DNA from: Rhodococcus sp. HM1
GTDB taxonomy: Bacteria > Actinomycetota > Actinomycetes > Mycobacteriales > Mycobacteriaceae
Direction: 5' to 3'
DNA: 64,000 nucleotides
Assembly (NCBI RefSeq): GCF_023218075.1
Contig: NZ_JALPTB010000014.1
Location: forward strand, 1-64,000
The translations under genes and the position numbers were made by a program. This document shows positions 1 through 7,887 of the stretch, piece after piece (position 1 is the stretch's first letter; each line of letters starts with the position of its first letter). The notes under the pieces were generated by a model. That model had not been told where the DNA came from. It worked only from the letters and a program-made list of their open reading frames with translations, and did not search any database.

Positions 1-185
1 GTCCGGCGTCGGGGGAGGTAGCGGGTGCGTTCGCGGGGACGGTCAGCGGCAAGGTCGCGACCACGGTGGCCGGGTCCACCGTCCACGCGCCTGCTCGCCG
101 AGACCGTCGACTCGGCGATCACCTGGCGATCACGGTTTCGCGCGGTCGAATCTCCGCGAAGGTGGAGCTGCCGTGCGTGACCAGA

Positions 186-226
186 GGTGGTTCCACCCGC
201 TCCATTTTAGCTAGAATTATGTACAT
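186..226 (+). promoter_or_regulatory. Promoter/operator of the toxin-antitoxin pair, probably leaderless
   Basis: A -10-like TAGAAT lies at 212-217, which would place transcription start at about 224-225, exactly on the second in-frame ATG (225). There is no Shine-Dalgarno sequence before that ATG, so the mRNA is probably leaderless. The palindrome ATGTACAT (219-226) overlaps the start. Its core TGTACA is the hexamer reported in YefM-type antitoxin operators, so autoregulation is plausible. The start and the regulation are inferred from sequence only. Confidence 0.5.
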
Positions 227-509
227 GACGACTCTTCCTGTTGCCGATGCCCGGGCGCAGCTGTCGAGGCTGGTGGATGAGGCCGAACGCACGCATGAGC
301 GGTTCGAGATCACCCGCAACGGGCACCGCGCCGCGGTCCTGCTGGGCGCAGACGACTACGACGCGCTGCGGGAGACGATCGCGGTGTTGTCGGATACGGA
401 TTTGCTGACGGTCCATCTCGCCGGACGGGCCGAGGTCGAGGGCGGGGATGTCGTCGAGGCGAAGGAGCTGGCCCGGCTGATGCGCGATCCTCGGTCGGCG
501 GAGGAGTGA
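225..509 (+). CDS. Phd/YefM-RelB family antitoxin
   Basis: Predicted antitoxin of a type II toxin-antitoxin pair, 94 aa from the ATG at 225 (96 aa if the ATG at 219 is used). The N-terminus (TTLPVADARAQLSRLVDEA) is the typical Phd/YefM DNA-binding beginning, followed by the RNGHRAAVLLGADDYDAL strand-helix that ends the family core. The acidic C-terminal tail would wrap the toxin. It overlaps the toxin gene by 4 nt (GTGA), so the two are translationally coupled. The frame stays open upstream to base 66, but the promoter-like elements and homology favour a start near 219-225. Confidence 0.85.
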   Translation: MTTLPVADARAQLSRLVDEAERTHERFEITRNGHRAAVLLGADDYDALRETIAVLSDTDLLTVHLAGRAEVEGGDVVEAKELARLMRDPRSAEE

Positions 510-787
510 GCGAGCCGGGTGACCGGTATCGGTTGGTGATGGCGCGGTCCGCTGCGCAGACGCTGACGAAGTCGTTGCCGGAGAAGGTCGCTACTGCGGT
601 GTACGAGTTCGTCACGCGTCCGCTTCTGGAGAATCCGAGAGGGGTTGGAAAACCTCTGGAGTCGCCACTTGCGCCGGCGTACAGTGCCCGCCGGGGCACG
701 TACAGGGTGCTGTATCTGATCAACGACGCGAACGGCACGGTCGAGGTCACCGCGATTTCCCACCACGCCGACGCCTTTCACATGTGA
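506..787 (+). CDS. RelE/ParE superfamily toxin
   Basis: Predicted ribosome-dependent mRNA interferase of the RelE fold, 93 aa, GTG start inside the antitoxin stop codon. The central GTYRVLYLINDANGTVEV strands and the end ISHHADAF match the RelE core, which in relatives reads R-GxYRVLY...V.HRxDAY. The His/Ala at HHADAF replaces the more usual HRRDAY, so catalytic strength is uncertain. It sits directly behind its antitoxin; nothing else appears to belong to this operon. The family is clear, but activity is inferred. Confidence 0.82.
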   Translation: MSEPGDRYRLVMARSAAQTLTKSLPEKVATAVYEFVTRPLLENPRGVGKPLESPLAPAYSARRGTYRVLYLINDANGTVEVTAISHHADAFHM

Positions 788-1185
788 ACCTGTCACCGTG
801 CACGATCGCGAATTTGTCCGGGAAGCGTGCCGCGGATCGGCGCGGAAGGTCGCCGATGGATTGCCCGCGTGCCTGGGACACGAGGGTGGAGCAGGCGCTG
901 TCGAACTGCATGTGTGGACCTCTCTGCTCGGGTGCGAGTCGGAGTCGGTCGTGGCCCCGTCTCGCGGCGCGACTCGTAGGTGAACTGTGCCCGCGCAGTT
1001 CGGTGAGCCGATACCGTCCAACTACGTGATCACTACGGATCGGGTCCAGGCCTCGATGGCGGAGTGAAAGGTCCAGCTCGCACGCTCTTCATCCGAAACC
1101 GTCACTGCGACTACGCATTCTGTCCCCGGCTACCGACACATCCTGACCCCACCACTTGCCCTGCAGTGTGATGTGGAGCGACAGT
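788..1185. other. Gap without a recognisable gene
   Basis: About 400 bp between the toxin gene and the first operator of the dikinase locus. Short open frames on both strands have no recognisable domain, no good ribosome-binding site and shadow-like composition. I see no repeat or RNA gene. The dikinase locus begins at the far end, so this may simply be the boundary of the catabolic region. Confidence 0.5.
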
Positions 1186-1214
1186 GTCCCCCTAAGTGGA
1201 CTGGATCACAGTCG
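1186..1214 (+). promoter_or_regulatory. LuxR-type operator, copy 1 (promoter of the first dikinase operon)
   Basis: A 29-bp block that matches 26 of 29 positions of the block at 7030-7058. It contains the perfect dyad GACTG-N5-CAGTC at 1199-1213. A possible -10, TATGGT, lies at 1226-1231, so the dyad overlaps the -35 position, where LuxR-type activators often bind. The second copy overlaps the start of the LuxR gene at 6220-7038, making that protein the obvious candidate binder. Binding is inferred. Confidence 0.7.
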
Positions 1215-1297
1215 GGTCCCGTTCGTATGGTTCCCGTCATCGCCTGCATCTGCGTACCTGATTCACCCACGCCCTCCGAGGGCGGAACGGAGCAGCA

Positions 1298-1672
1298 ATG
1301 AACGAAAATCTCGCCAACGTCGGAACCGGCACCAATCTCTTCTCCACAGGAAAGGTCAGAGGAGTGGCCCGGTGGTTCAACGACACGTCCGACGTCCTGT
1401 CGATCGACGATGACGACCTCGAGAATACGATCGCGTTCGTCAACAAGGGAGGCATGACCTTCCTCTCGCCGATCCTCCCGGACCTGCGGGGCATCGTCTG
1501 TACCGCGGGCAGCCGGGAATCCCACCTCGCGATCTTGTGTCGCGAATCCGACGTGCCATGCGTGCTGGCGGCAGACCTCGTCGAGTCCGTCTCCGACGGC
1601 GACATCGTCGTCCTCGATCTATCCGACTCCGAGACGGCATATATCGCTACGACCGCGGAGGTATCGGCATGA
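1298..1672 (+). CDS. Stand-alone swivelling phosphohistidine domain protein (A1)
   Basis: 124 aa, essentially one PEP-utilizer mobile (swivelling) domain. In PEP synthase and PPDK this domain carries a phospho-His between the ATP-grasp and substrate sites. The signature is GGMTFLSPIL (51-60) followed by SRESHLAILCRESDVPCVLA, with H76 at the position of the phosphorylated His of the canonical TSHAAIV motif. It has no ATP-grasp or TIM barrel of its own, so it needs a partner kinase; the only candidate here is the gene at 11561. It overlaps the next gene by 4 nt (ATGA), pairing it with that unknown partner. Related domains occur at 3045 and 7168. Confidence 0.75.
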   Translation: MNENLANVGTGTNLFSTGKVRGVARWFNDTSDVLSIDDDDLENTIAFVNKGGMTFLSPILPDLRGIVCTAGSRESHLAILCRESDVPCVLAADLVESVSDGDIVVLDLSDSETAYIATTAEVSA

Positions 1673-2865
1673 CTGCGCAGCTGACCTCTCCCGCGAACCT
1701 CGACCTCCTCTACACGGACCCCACCTACGAGCCGACACTCGACGAGTGGAACTGGCTGGTACACAAGGCCGGTACCGCATACAAGTCCGAACTGGCCGCG
1801 CGCACGGTATTCGAATCCGAACTGTTCGGAATGAACACCTACATCATCATGTCGATGATGGAGGACTATCTGCGCGTACCCGAACGCATCCGCACGATCC
1901 GGCAGCACGCTACGCCGACCGAACTGGTCCGCAAGGCCCTGCCCATCGGCACCAAGCGAAGCTTCATCAACCTGACAGCTACTCCGCTGCACTATCTGAC
2001 CGGCCGCGAACTCTTCGTGGACCTCGGCGAGAACACGCTCGCCGACGGCCTCGAGGACCAGCTGGAAGTCCTGAGATTCTGGCGCGAGGCGACTATCGCG
2101 ATGCGTACGGACGGTGTGCTGTTCAACATGGATGCCGATCCTGCAAACAGCTCTCACGTCGTCGACGACGAACTGCTGTCCGAGATTCGCGCGGCTCTGG
2201 TCCCTGCCGACGATGCGACCAAGACAGCGATCCGCAAGTTCGGAGCACGCCTGACCGCATACGCATTCCTCGAGAACTGCGACGCACGGATGGCTGTATG
2301 TGACACAGGACCGTACGTCCTCGAGGACGGATCGTTTCTCGCTCTCCGCGAAACCTGCGCTGACGGTGACGGCGACTTCCCCTGGCTCGACGGAATCAGG
2401 GAATCGCTGCCCTACCACCATTTCGTCATTGCCTACCGCCTTCCGAGTACCGTGCAGATGGACAACAATGTCTGGGGCACAGCCTGGTTCACGCCGAGCG
2501 ACTATCAGGGAGACATCCTCGAAACCCGTGTGTTCACTACGGACGACGGCACCCTCAGACCACTCGATCTGGACGACATCGAGATGGCGACCAAGGCGAT
2601 CCGCAAGGCACACCGAACTCTGTACGAACGACTGGCAAATACCGATCCGCAACAGCGCAACCTGTACGCGACACAGATGTACGCATGGAAGCTCAAGGCA
2701 TGGGCCCGTCTTGCCGACTGCTACGACGACATCGACTGGAACGTGACACCCCGCATCGCCGACTCCTTCCAGAAGTTCAGTGACCCGGAGGTGGCACTGA
2801 ATCTGATCGGCGGCGTCTTCGTGCCCGGCGACCGTGACGGGTGCTTCCGCCCGCTGGGAGGTTGA
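1669..2865 (+). CDS. Unrecognised protein, paralogous partner family B (B1)
   Basis: 398 aa, ATG inside the stop of the swivel gene. I do not recognise the family. It is clearly related to the C-terminal part of the protein at 3045 and to the protein at 7888. Shared stretches include MEDYLRVPERIRTI (about 64-77), a LTGRELFVDLG block (110-120), an RTDG motif (146-149) and an R-x4-D-x-GPY motif (207-216). No signal peptide or membrane segment is visible. Because each member is adjacent or fused to a swivelling phospho-His domain, a role as acceptor or substrate-binding subunit of a dikinase is a reasonable inference, by analogy with phenylphosphate synthase, whose subunits also split a PEP-synthase-like enzyme. 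Confidence 0.6.
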   Translation: MTAQLTSPANLDLLYTDPTYEPTLDEWNWLVHKAGTAYKSELAARTVFESELFGMNTYIIMSMMEDYLRVPERIRTIRQHATPTELVRKALPIGTKRSFINLTATPLHYLTGRELFVDLGENTLADGLEDQLEVLRFWREATIAMRTDGVLFNMDADPANSSHVVDDELLSEIRAALVPADDATKTAIRKFGARLTAYAFLENCDARMAVCDTGPYVLEDGSFLALRETCADGDGDFPWLDGIRESLPYHHFVIAYRLPSTVQMDNNVWGTAWFTPSDYQGDILETRVFTTDDGTLRPLDLDDIEMATKAIRKAHRTLYERLANTDPQQRNLYATQMYAWKLKAWARLADCYDDIDWNVTPRIADSFQKFSDPEVALNLIGGVFVPGDRDGCFRPLGG

Positions 2866-3044
2866 CAACCGACTTTCGCGTCGTGCTTCCGACAGCTGCC
2901 GTCCCGGCTCATGTAAGAGCCGACCAACAGCTGAGCACCCGCCGTCACAGGCCTCCCGACATCGTCGGTGGGAATCGTTGCCGAGCGCATCCGCGCCGGC
3001 CGGCCGGAGAACTGCTGATCTGCCCTACTGGAGAAGGACCCCGC

Positions 3045-4778
3045 ATGCCTACTGCCGCGACACCAGCGCGATACAAAGGAGTGAGCTCGTACAACTTCGG
3101 ATCTGCGCACGGCACGATCCGCGCTTTCCATACACCGCAGGACGTCATCGACGTCTTCGGTGACGACCTCGGTGGTGTCATCGCGCTGGTGGAGTCCGGC
3201 GGCACTACCTTCCTCTCGCCCATCCTCGGTCGATTGGGTGGAATTATCTGCACGTCCGGCACTTCCCGGTCGCATCTGGCCATCGTGTCGCGCGAATACG
3301 AAGTGCCGTGCCTCCTGGCCGTCGACCTCACCGACTGGATGCCCGCCGACGGTGATGCGGTGCGTATGGAATCGTCATCCGACAACGAAGGCTGGCTGAT
3401 GCCGGCTACAGACACCGACGTGTCAGGGGCCAGCACCGCGGACATCCTTCCCACCGCGGCCCCCACATCCGGAGTCACCGACCACACAGGACCGACCCGC
3501 CGGTACACATCCGAAACGACCGGCTGTCCTGTAACCGACTGGTGGAACTACGTCGCCACCGTCGGAGACGAGATCGGGCGCAAACCCTTTCCGGCATCCG
3601 TCACGGTCGACACCGTGAGCCAGCTGTGTCGAGAGAAGATGACCGACAGCCAATTGGAACAACTCATCCTGCACATGGGTCGGTCTTTCAAGCCCGAGAT
3701 GACACGACGGTCCGGCTTCACTTCCGAGATCTTTCCGATGATGCCGTACATGTCCATGTCGGTGATCGAAGACTTCTACAGCTATCCCGAACGGATCCGC
3801 GTGATCGATGCCGCGATGCCGGCCGAAGAAATCGGTGCGCGCTTGCGTATGCAGTCGGGACAGATCAGTCCCCTGTGGATCTGGATGGTCGGGTATCACT
3901 ACCTTTGCGGACGCGAGCTTCTCATCGGTCTCGGAAAACTCGGTCCGAACGATGCCCTCGATGACGTGCGGACCGTCGTCGACTTCTGGAGACGACTCAC
4001 GCTCTCCCATCGAGGAGACGGAACGCTCGACTACAAGGACGCCGGCTTCACCAACAAGTACCTGCCGCAGCAGGAAGTGGACTGCCTGCGCCGGACACTG
4101 CACCCCTTGGACGCCGCGACGAGCAAAGAGCTGAAGCAGCTCAACGCTGCGCTGTCCGGATACTGCTTCATGTACTTCACCGACTCGAGGGTCGGTATCT
4201 GCGACAACGGACCCTACCCGGACGAGACCCGGGGCACTGCGGTCCTGGTACGGGACTTCCTGAGCCTGGACAGTGGCCCCTTCGCCTACCCATGGGCTAA
4301 GACCTGCAATCCCGGAGTCAGCGGCGTGACGTTGACGCTCGAATACTCGCCAGCGGCGTTCCACGACTTCGAGATCAACGATTGGGGTACCACCTTCACC
4401 GAACCCGACCACTTCCTGTCCGCGGTCGTCAGTGCTTCGGTCGTAGCTCGATATGCCGACGGAACCACCACCGTACTCCCGCCGGAACAGTGGTCGGAGC
4501 TCGCGAAACGTCTGGGCTCCGAACACCTCGGGTTGTATCGGACCTTCAGCGACATGGATCGGGAAAGCCGCATCCTCGCAGCCACGCGAATGTACAGCTG
4601 GGGACTACGGCCGTTCGCGCGTCTTGCCGGTGTCGAAGACGCCATCGACTGGTCGTTCTCGAACCGTACGATGGCTCTCTTTCCCGAACCGCTCGCAGAT
4701 GACGATCAGGCAGCCGCGATCTTCGGCGGAGCACTCGTTGCCCACGATCGCCCCAGCGCCTTCACAGGTTTCAACTAG
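3045..4778 (+). CDS. Fusion of swivelling phosphohistidine domain and partner family B (A2-B2)
   Basis: 577 aa. The N-terminal ~105 residues form a swivelling domain with GGTTFLSPI (52-60) and TSRSHLAIVSREYEVPCLL, putting the predicted phospho-His at H77. A linker of about 50 residues leads to a family B domain (about 160-577) with EDFYSYPERIRVID, CGRELLIGLG, HRGDG and RVGICDNGPY. This natural fusion shows that the separate genes 1298/1669 and 7168/7888 encode interacting pairs. Start at ATG 3045, preceded by GGAGAAGG. A 179-bp spacer separates it from the previous gene, with no obvious terminator, so it probably belongs to the same transcript. Confidence 0.72.
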   Translation: MPTAATPARYKGVSSYNFGSAHGTIRAFHTPQDVIDVFGDDLGGVIALVESGGTTFLSPILGRLGGIICTSGTSRSHLAIVSREYEVPCLLAVDLTDWMPADGDAVRMESSSDNEGWLMPATDTDVSGASTADILPTAAPTSGVTDHTGPTRRYTSETTGCPVTDWWNYVATVGDEIGRKPFPASVTVDTVSQLCREKMTDSQLEQLILHMGRSFKPEMTRRSGFTSEIFPMMPYMSMSVIEDFYSYPERIRVIDAAMPAEEIGARLRMQSGQISPLWIWMVGYHYLCGRELLIGLGKLGPNDALDDVRTVVDFWRRLTLSHRGDGTLDYKDAGFTNKYLPQQEVDCLRRTLHPLDAATSKELKQLNAALSGYCFMYFTDSRVGICDNGPYPDETRGTAVLVRDFLSLDSGPFAYPWAKTCNPGVSGVTLTLEYSPAAFHDFEINDWGTTFTEPDHFLSAVVSASVVARYADGTTTVLPPEQWSELAKRLGSEHLGLYRTFSDMDRESRILAATRMYSWGLRPFARLAGVEDAIDWSFSNRTMALFPEPLADDDQAAAIFGGALVAHDRPSAFTGFN

Positions 4779-4852
4779 ACCACCGCAGCGGAACTACCGC
4801 ACAACGCATCACGAGAAGTGGCCGCCGGCAGGTGGCTCGAAAGGTAAACATC

Positions 4853-6001
4853 ATGCGTCAGTCAATGCAGCTCGTGACACCTGCAGACGAATACCTGATC
4901 CATCAGACACCCGATACGTTCTCGATCGTCTCCGACTCGGACGTGTCCTGGACGGAACGAGTCTGGTGCTCACTGTTCGCTCGCGACGGCTCGCTCCAGA
5001 TCGACTTCGGCCTGGGCAAGTACCACAACCGCAATGTCGTCGAAGGTTTCGGCGGTATCTCCCGAGGCATAGAGCAGATCACTGTACGAGCCAGTACCGA
5101 GCTCGACCAGCACCCCGAGCGGACGGGCGTCGGACCGATCGACTACGAGATCATCGAGCCGATGCGTAAGGTCCGGTGCATCCTGCGTGAGAACGACGTC
5201 CAACCACTGTCTTTCGACGTCACGCTCACCGCGGTCCTGCCTCCTTTCCTCGAACGAAAGGATGCGCAGCGTGGAATGGACGGCCTACGGATCTCCTCGG
5301 ACCTGCGGCGGTTCCATCAGCTGTGCACCGTCTCCGGGTGGGTCGAGATCGACGGCGACCGCACGGAGATCACCGACGAGACCTGGCTCGGATACCGGGA
5401 CCGCTCGTGGGGGGTCCGCATGGACGTCGGTGAACCGGCCCCGGACGTCCACTCACCGAACCGCATGGATCAGGACTTTCTGCTCACCTGGAGTCCCATG
5501 TACTTCCAGCCGGCAGATGGTAGCGCCCCGTACGAGATTCACCATTATCTCCAGTGGGTCGATGGCGAGGTCCACTACTTCTCCGGATTCGTCAACTACG
5601 CGGATGGCCGTCAGGAACCTCTGCACGGCATGGTGGACGATCTGAAATACGACCCCGCCACACGACGTCTGCTCGGCGGCACGATGACCTTCGACTCCGG
5701 CTGGGGTAAGACGCGAACAGTGGAGATTGCGCCCGTGTCCGACATCGGATTCCACCTCGGCACCGCACTCTACTTCGGTTACAAGGGAGAGCGGCACGGC
5801 GGGTGGAAGGGCATCGACCATCTCGACGGCGAGCGGTACAAGGACATGACCGACCGCCAAACACTGCTCGAAGCTCACCAGTTGCGAGACTGTGTGATCA
5901 CCACCCGGGAGGGTGACGCAACAGGATTCGGGATCTTCGAGTCGATGGTCATCGGCGACCATCCTCGCTACGGTCTCCGGGGTGAGGACTCGTTCCTCTG
6001 A
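4853..6001 (+). CDS. Uncharacterised protein resembling the CrtC/AttH-like (DUF7064) group
   Basis: 382 aa from ATG 4853, which has AAAGGT at a suitable distance; a GTG at 4832 would add seven residues. The sequence is beta-rich, and the motif WLGYRDRSWGVR (near residue 178) is typical of a poorly described actinobacterial and sphingomonad group whose double beta-barrel resembles carotenoid hydratase CrtC and AttH. No signal peptide is visible. It is the last gene of the first dikinase operon and is followed by a strong hairpin. A role in binding or modifying a hydrophobic substrate is possible, but no function can be assigned. The family call rests on the motif alone. Confidence 0.45.
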   Translation: MRQSMQLVTPADEYLIHQTPDTFSIVSDSDVSWTERVWCSLFARDGSLQIDFGLGKYHNRNVVEGFGGISRGIEQITVRASTELDQHPERTGVGPIDYEIIEPMRKVRCILRENDVQPLSFDVTLTAVLPPFLERKDAQRGMDGLRISSDLRRFHQLCTVSGWVEIDGDRTEITDETWLGYRDRSWGVRMDVGEPAPDVHSPNRMDQDFLLTWSPMYFQPADGSAPYEIHHYLQWVDGEVHYFSGFVNYADGRQEPLHGMVDDLKYDPATRRLLGGTMTFDSGWGKTRTVEIAPVSDIGFHLGTALYFGYKGERHGGWKGIDHLDGERYKDMTDRQTLLEAHQLRDCVITTREGDATGFGIFESMVIGDHPRYGLRGEDSFL

Positions 6002-6167
6002 CGGACCCGTGACGCTGTCTGTCCGAGTCGGCCGCCGTACCCTTCACGAACGCAGGGGGTGCGGCGGTCGACGCGTCTTCGGGTCTCCGTCACCGAGTTG
6101 ACAACGTTGATTTCTACGGAATGTGGTTTCCAGCAGTCGATTTGACACTCTCGACACGCAAGGTCCA

Positions 6168-6200
6168 GCTACCCGCAGCATTGTGGACGCTGCGGGTAGC
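6168..6200. terminator. Bidirectional terminator hairpin
   Basis: A perfect 12-bp stem (GCTACCCGCAGC at 6168-6179 and its complement at 6189-6200) with a 9-nt loop lies between the convergent ends of the gene at 4853 and the regulator at 6220. It can serve both transcripts, although no long U-tract follows. Confidence 0.7.
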
Positions 6201-6219
6201 CGGCCCCGATGGTGCCTCG

Positions 6220-7038
6220 TCATTGCCGTTGTGAGCGCGCGAGGAGCGCCAACTCCATCCTGGACTGACAACCGGTGGCCGTGAGGATGCGAGAGATGTA
6301 CTTCTTGACACTGTCTTCGGCCAGCGACAGCGTTTCCGCGATCTGCGCGTTGGACAGACCTTCGGCTACGAGATAGACCACCTGTTGTTGCCGCTCGGGA
6401 AGTCGGGTCAAGGTGGCGAGCGGCCGCGTGGTGGGCAATCCACGTGCGATGGCGGACAATTGGCGGCTGAGCAACCGAAGGGTCGCCATTTCGTGCACTC
6501 CGAGCTTGTTGGGCTGAGGATCGAACATGCCCACCAATGCAGTATGGCCGCCACCGAGTTCGAGTCGCATCGCAGCGGCAGTCTCCATTCGCCATGTCGA
6601 ACCCAGGAAGTGTCGGACGTAGGCAGCTGCAGCCGGCGGTAGGGGGGCGAACGCCTGTAGCTCCGCCAGTGAGGCGACCCCACTCGTCATCAGTTGTTGC
6701 ACTGCGGAGGTGCAACCGAACACATCGTGGCGGGCCCAACGCTCCTGGTATTCGGGCAGCATCTTTGCTGTTGCCCCTTCGGTGAGCGGGGCGGCGTCCT
6801 CGAAGACGGTGTGGAACGTCGCTCCGGCGAAGAAGGACACGTGTTGCAGACCGAATTGCTCTTGTAGTGCTTGGACAGTGCGCTCTTTGAAGTCGGGAAC
6901 GGATGCCGCATCGGCGCAGCGTTCGAGCACGTCGAACGCGAGCTCGTAGTCACGCGGTTCCAGGACTTTGCGTATTGGGGACCTGGTCGACGGGGGTGCG
7001 GAACGGGTGTTCCGAAGGCCTGTCGAACTGTCCCCCAT
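6220..7038 (-). CDS. LuxR-family regulator, divergent from the second dikinase operon
   Basis: 272 aa from the ATG at 7038; a GTG at 7053 would add five residues. Neither start has a clear Shine-Dalgarno, so the message may be leaderless. The C-terminal ~65 residues form a LuxR/FixJ-type HTH (LPERQQQVVYLVAEGLSNAQIAETLSLAEDSVKKYISRIL region). The N-terminal ~200 residues look like a GAF- or sensor-type domain with no receiver Asp signature. Its start lies inside the operator at 7030-7058, whose twin controls the operon at 1298. This arrangement fits a local, autoregulated activator of both dikinase operons responding to a pathway metabolite. The ligand is unknown. Confidence 0.82.
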   Translation of the reverse strand: MGDSSTGLRNTRSAPPSTRSPIRKVLEPRDYELAFDVLERCADAASVPDFKERTVQALQEQFGLQHVSFFAGATFHTVFEDAAPLTEGATAKMLPEYQERWARHDVFGCTSAVQQLMTSGVASLAELQAFAPLPPAAAAYVRHFLGSTWRMETAAAMRLELGGGHTALVGMFDPQPNKLGVHEMATLRLLSRQLSAIARGLPTTRPLATLTRLPERQQQVVYLVAEGLSNAQIAETLSLAEDSVKKYISRILTATGCQSRMELALLARSQRQ

Positions 7039-7058
7039 AGTGGACTGGGTCACAGTCG
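7030..7058 (+). promoter_or_regulatory. LuxR-type operator, copy 2 (promoter of the second dikinase operon)
   Basis: The second copy of the 29-bp block also found at 1186-1214 (26/29 identical). The dyad GACTG-N5-CAGTC is at 7043-7057, and a possible -10 (TAATTT, 7069-7074) lies at nearly the same distance as in copy 1. It overlaps the start codon region of the divergent LuxR gene, suggesting control of both directions. Confidence 0.72.
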
Positions 7059-7167
7059 AAATAGTAGCTAATTTCGGTCACAGAGTAAGAGGTTCACCTG
7101 CGTACCCGACGGTAGGTGCCGGTCGGTGCACTACGCCTCGGTCACTACACGATTCGAGTGAGGAACA

Positions 7168-7884
7168 ATGTCTGATTCTGAATGGACCACTCCCAAATGG
7201 GGAGCAACGGAAGTGCTTCCGTTGCCCGGCCGCTTCAACTCCATGGTGCGGACGTTGGCGGCGGACCGTACCGCCGCAACCGGAGCGCAGTGGAAGGACA
7301 TCGTCTTCGAGCGTCAATTCGAATTGTTCTCGCGCGCAGACGCCGACGCGATAGAGAAGGAAGTCCTCGACTCCGGCTACCGCTTCGACTTCTCGGCAAC
7401 GGTGTCACTCGAATCCGAACCGGAGAAGTACCGGCGACCCGAACGTGAAACCTCAGGATTCACCGAGGAGCGGTCGGCAGACGGCCGCCGGCAGGTTGGT
7501 GTCGGTGACAACGTCATCAGCAAACCGCAGACGGTCGTCGGCCCTGTAGCCCTGATCTCCACGATCGAACAGGTGATGGACTACCTGACCGACGGGGTGC
7601 CGGCCGGGACCATCGCAGTGATCGACGATTCGGGCGGCACCCTGACCGCCCCGATCATAGAGGGATTCGCGGGAGTCATCTGCCTCGGCGGCACGGTCCG
7701 CTCTCACCTGGGGATCCTCGCTCGGGAGTACGACGTTCCCACCCTGATGAACTGCAAGATCGACGAGCTCCGGGACGGAGATCTGGTCGAGCTGGAGGTG
7801 ACCGCGACACCTCCAGCCTCGGATGCATACGAAACCGGCGACATCGGGCACGCCCGAATCTGGCTGATCGAAAACGAGGGCTGA
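7168..7884 (+). CDS. Swivelling phosphohistidine domain protein with N-terminal extension (A3)
   Basis: 238 aa. The C-terminal half (about 120-215) is a PEP-utilizer swivelling domain with SGGTLTAPII (155-164) and GGTVRSHLGILAREYDVPTL, giving predicted phospho-His H180. The first ~110 residues are charged and have no recognised domain; they are absent from the paralogues at 1298 and 3045. It starts the second operon, 110 bp downstream of the operator, with GTGAGGAA before the ATG. Three bases separate it from the family B gene at 7888. It depends on an external ATP-grasp enzyme, presumably the one encoded at 11561. Confidence 0.72.
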   Translation: MSDSEWTTPKWGATEVLPLPGRFNSMVRTLAADRTAATGAQWKDIVFERQFELFSRADADAIEKEVLDSGYRFDFSATVSLESEPEKYRRPERETSGFTEERSADGRRQVGVGDNVISKPQTVVGPVALISTIEQVMDYLTDGVPAGTIAVIDDSGGTLTAPIIEGFAGVICLGGTVRSHLGILAREYDVPTLMNCKIDELRDGDLVELEVTATPPASDAYETGDIGHARIWLIENEG

Positions 7885-7887
7885 ACC

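Noticed and set aside
356-1021. Long minus-strand frame across the toxin-antitoxin genes
   Set aside because: Shadow of the two + strand genes: low-complexity Arg/Ser-rich protein with no domain, while the + strand genes have clear families.
1237-2868. 543-codon minus-strand frame opposite A1/B1
   Set aside because: Antisense to two genes with conserved paralogues; composition typical of a shadow in high-GC DNA, and no domain is visible.
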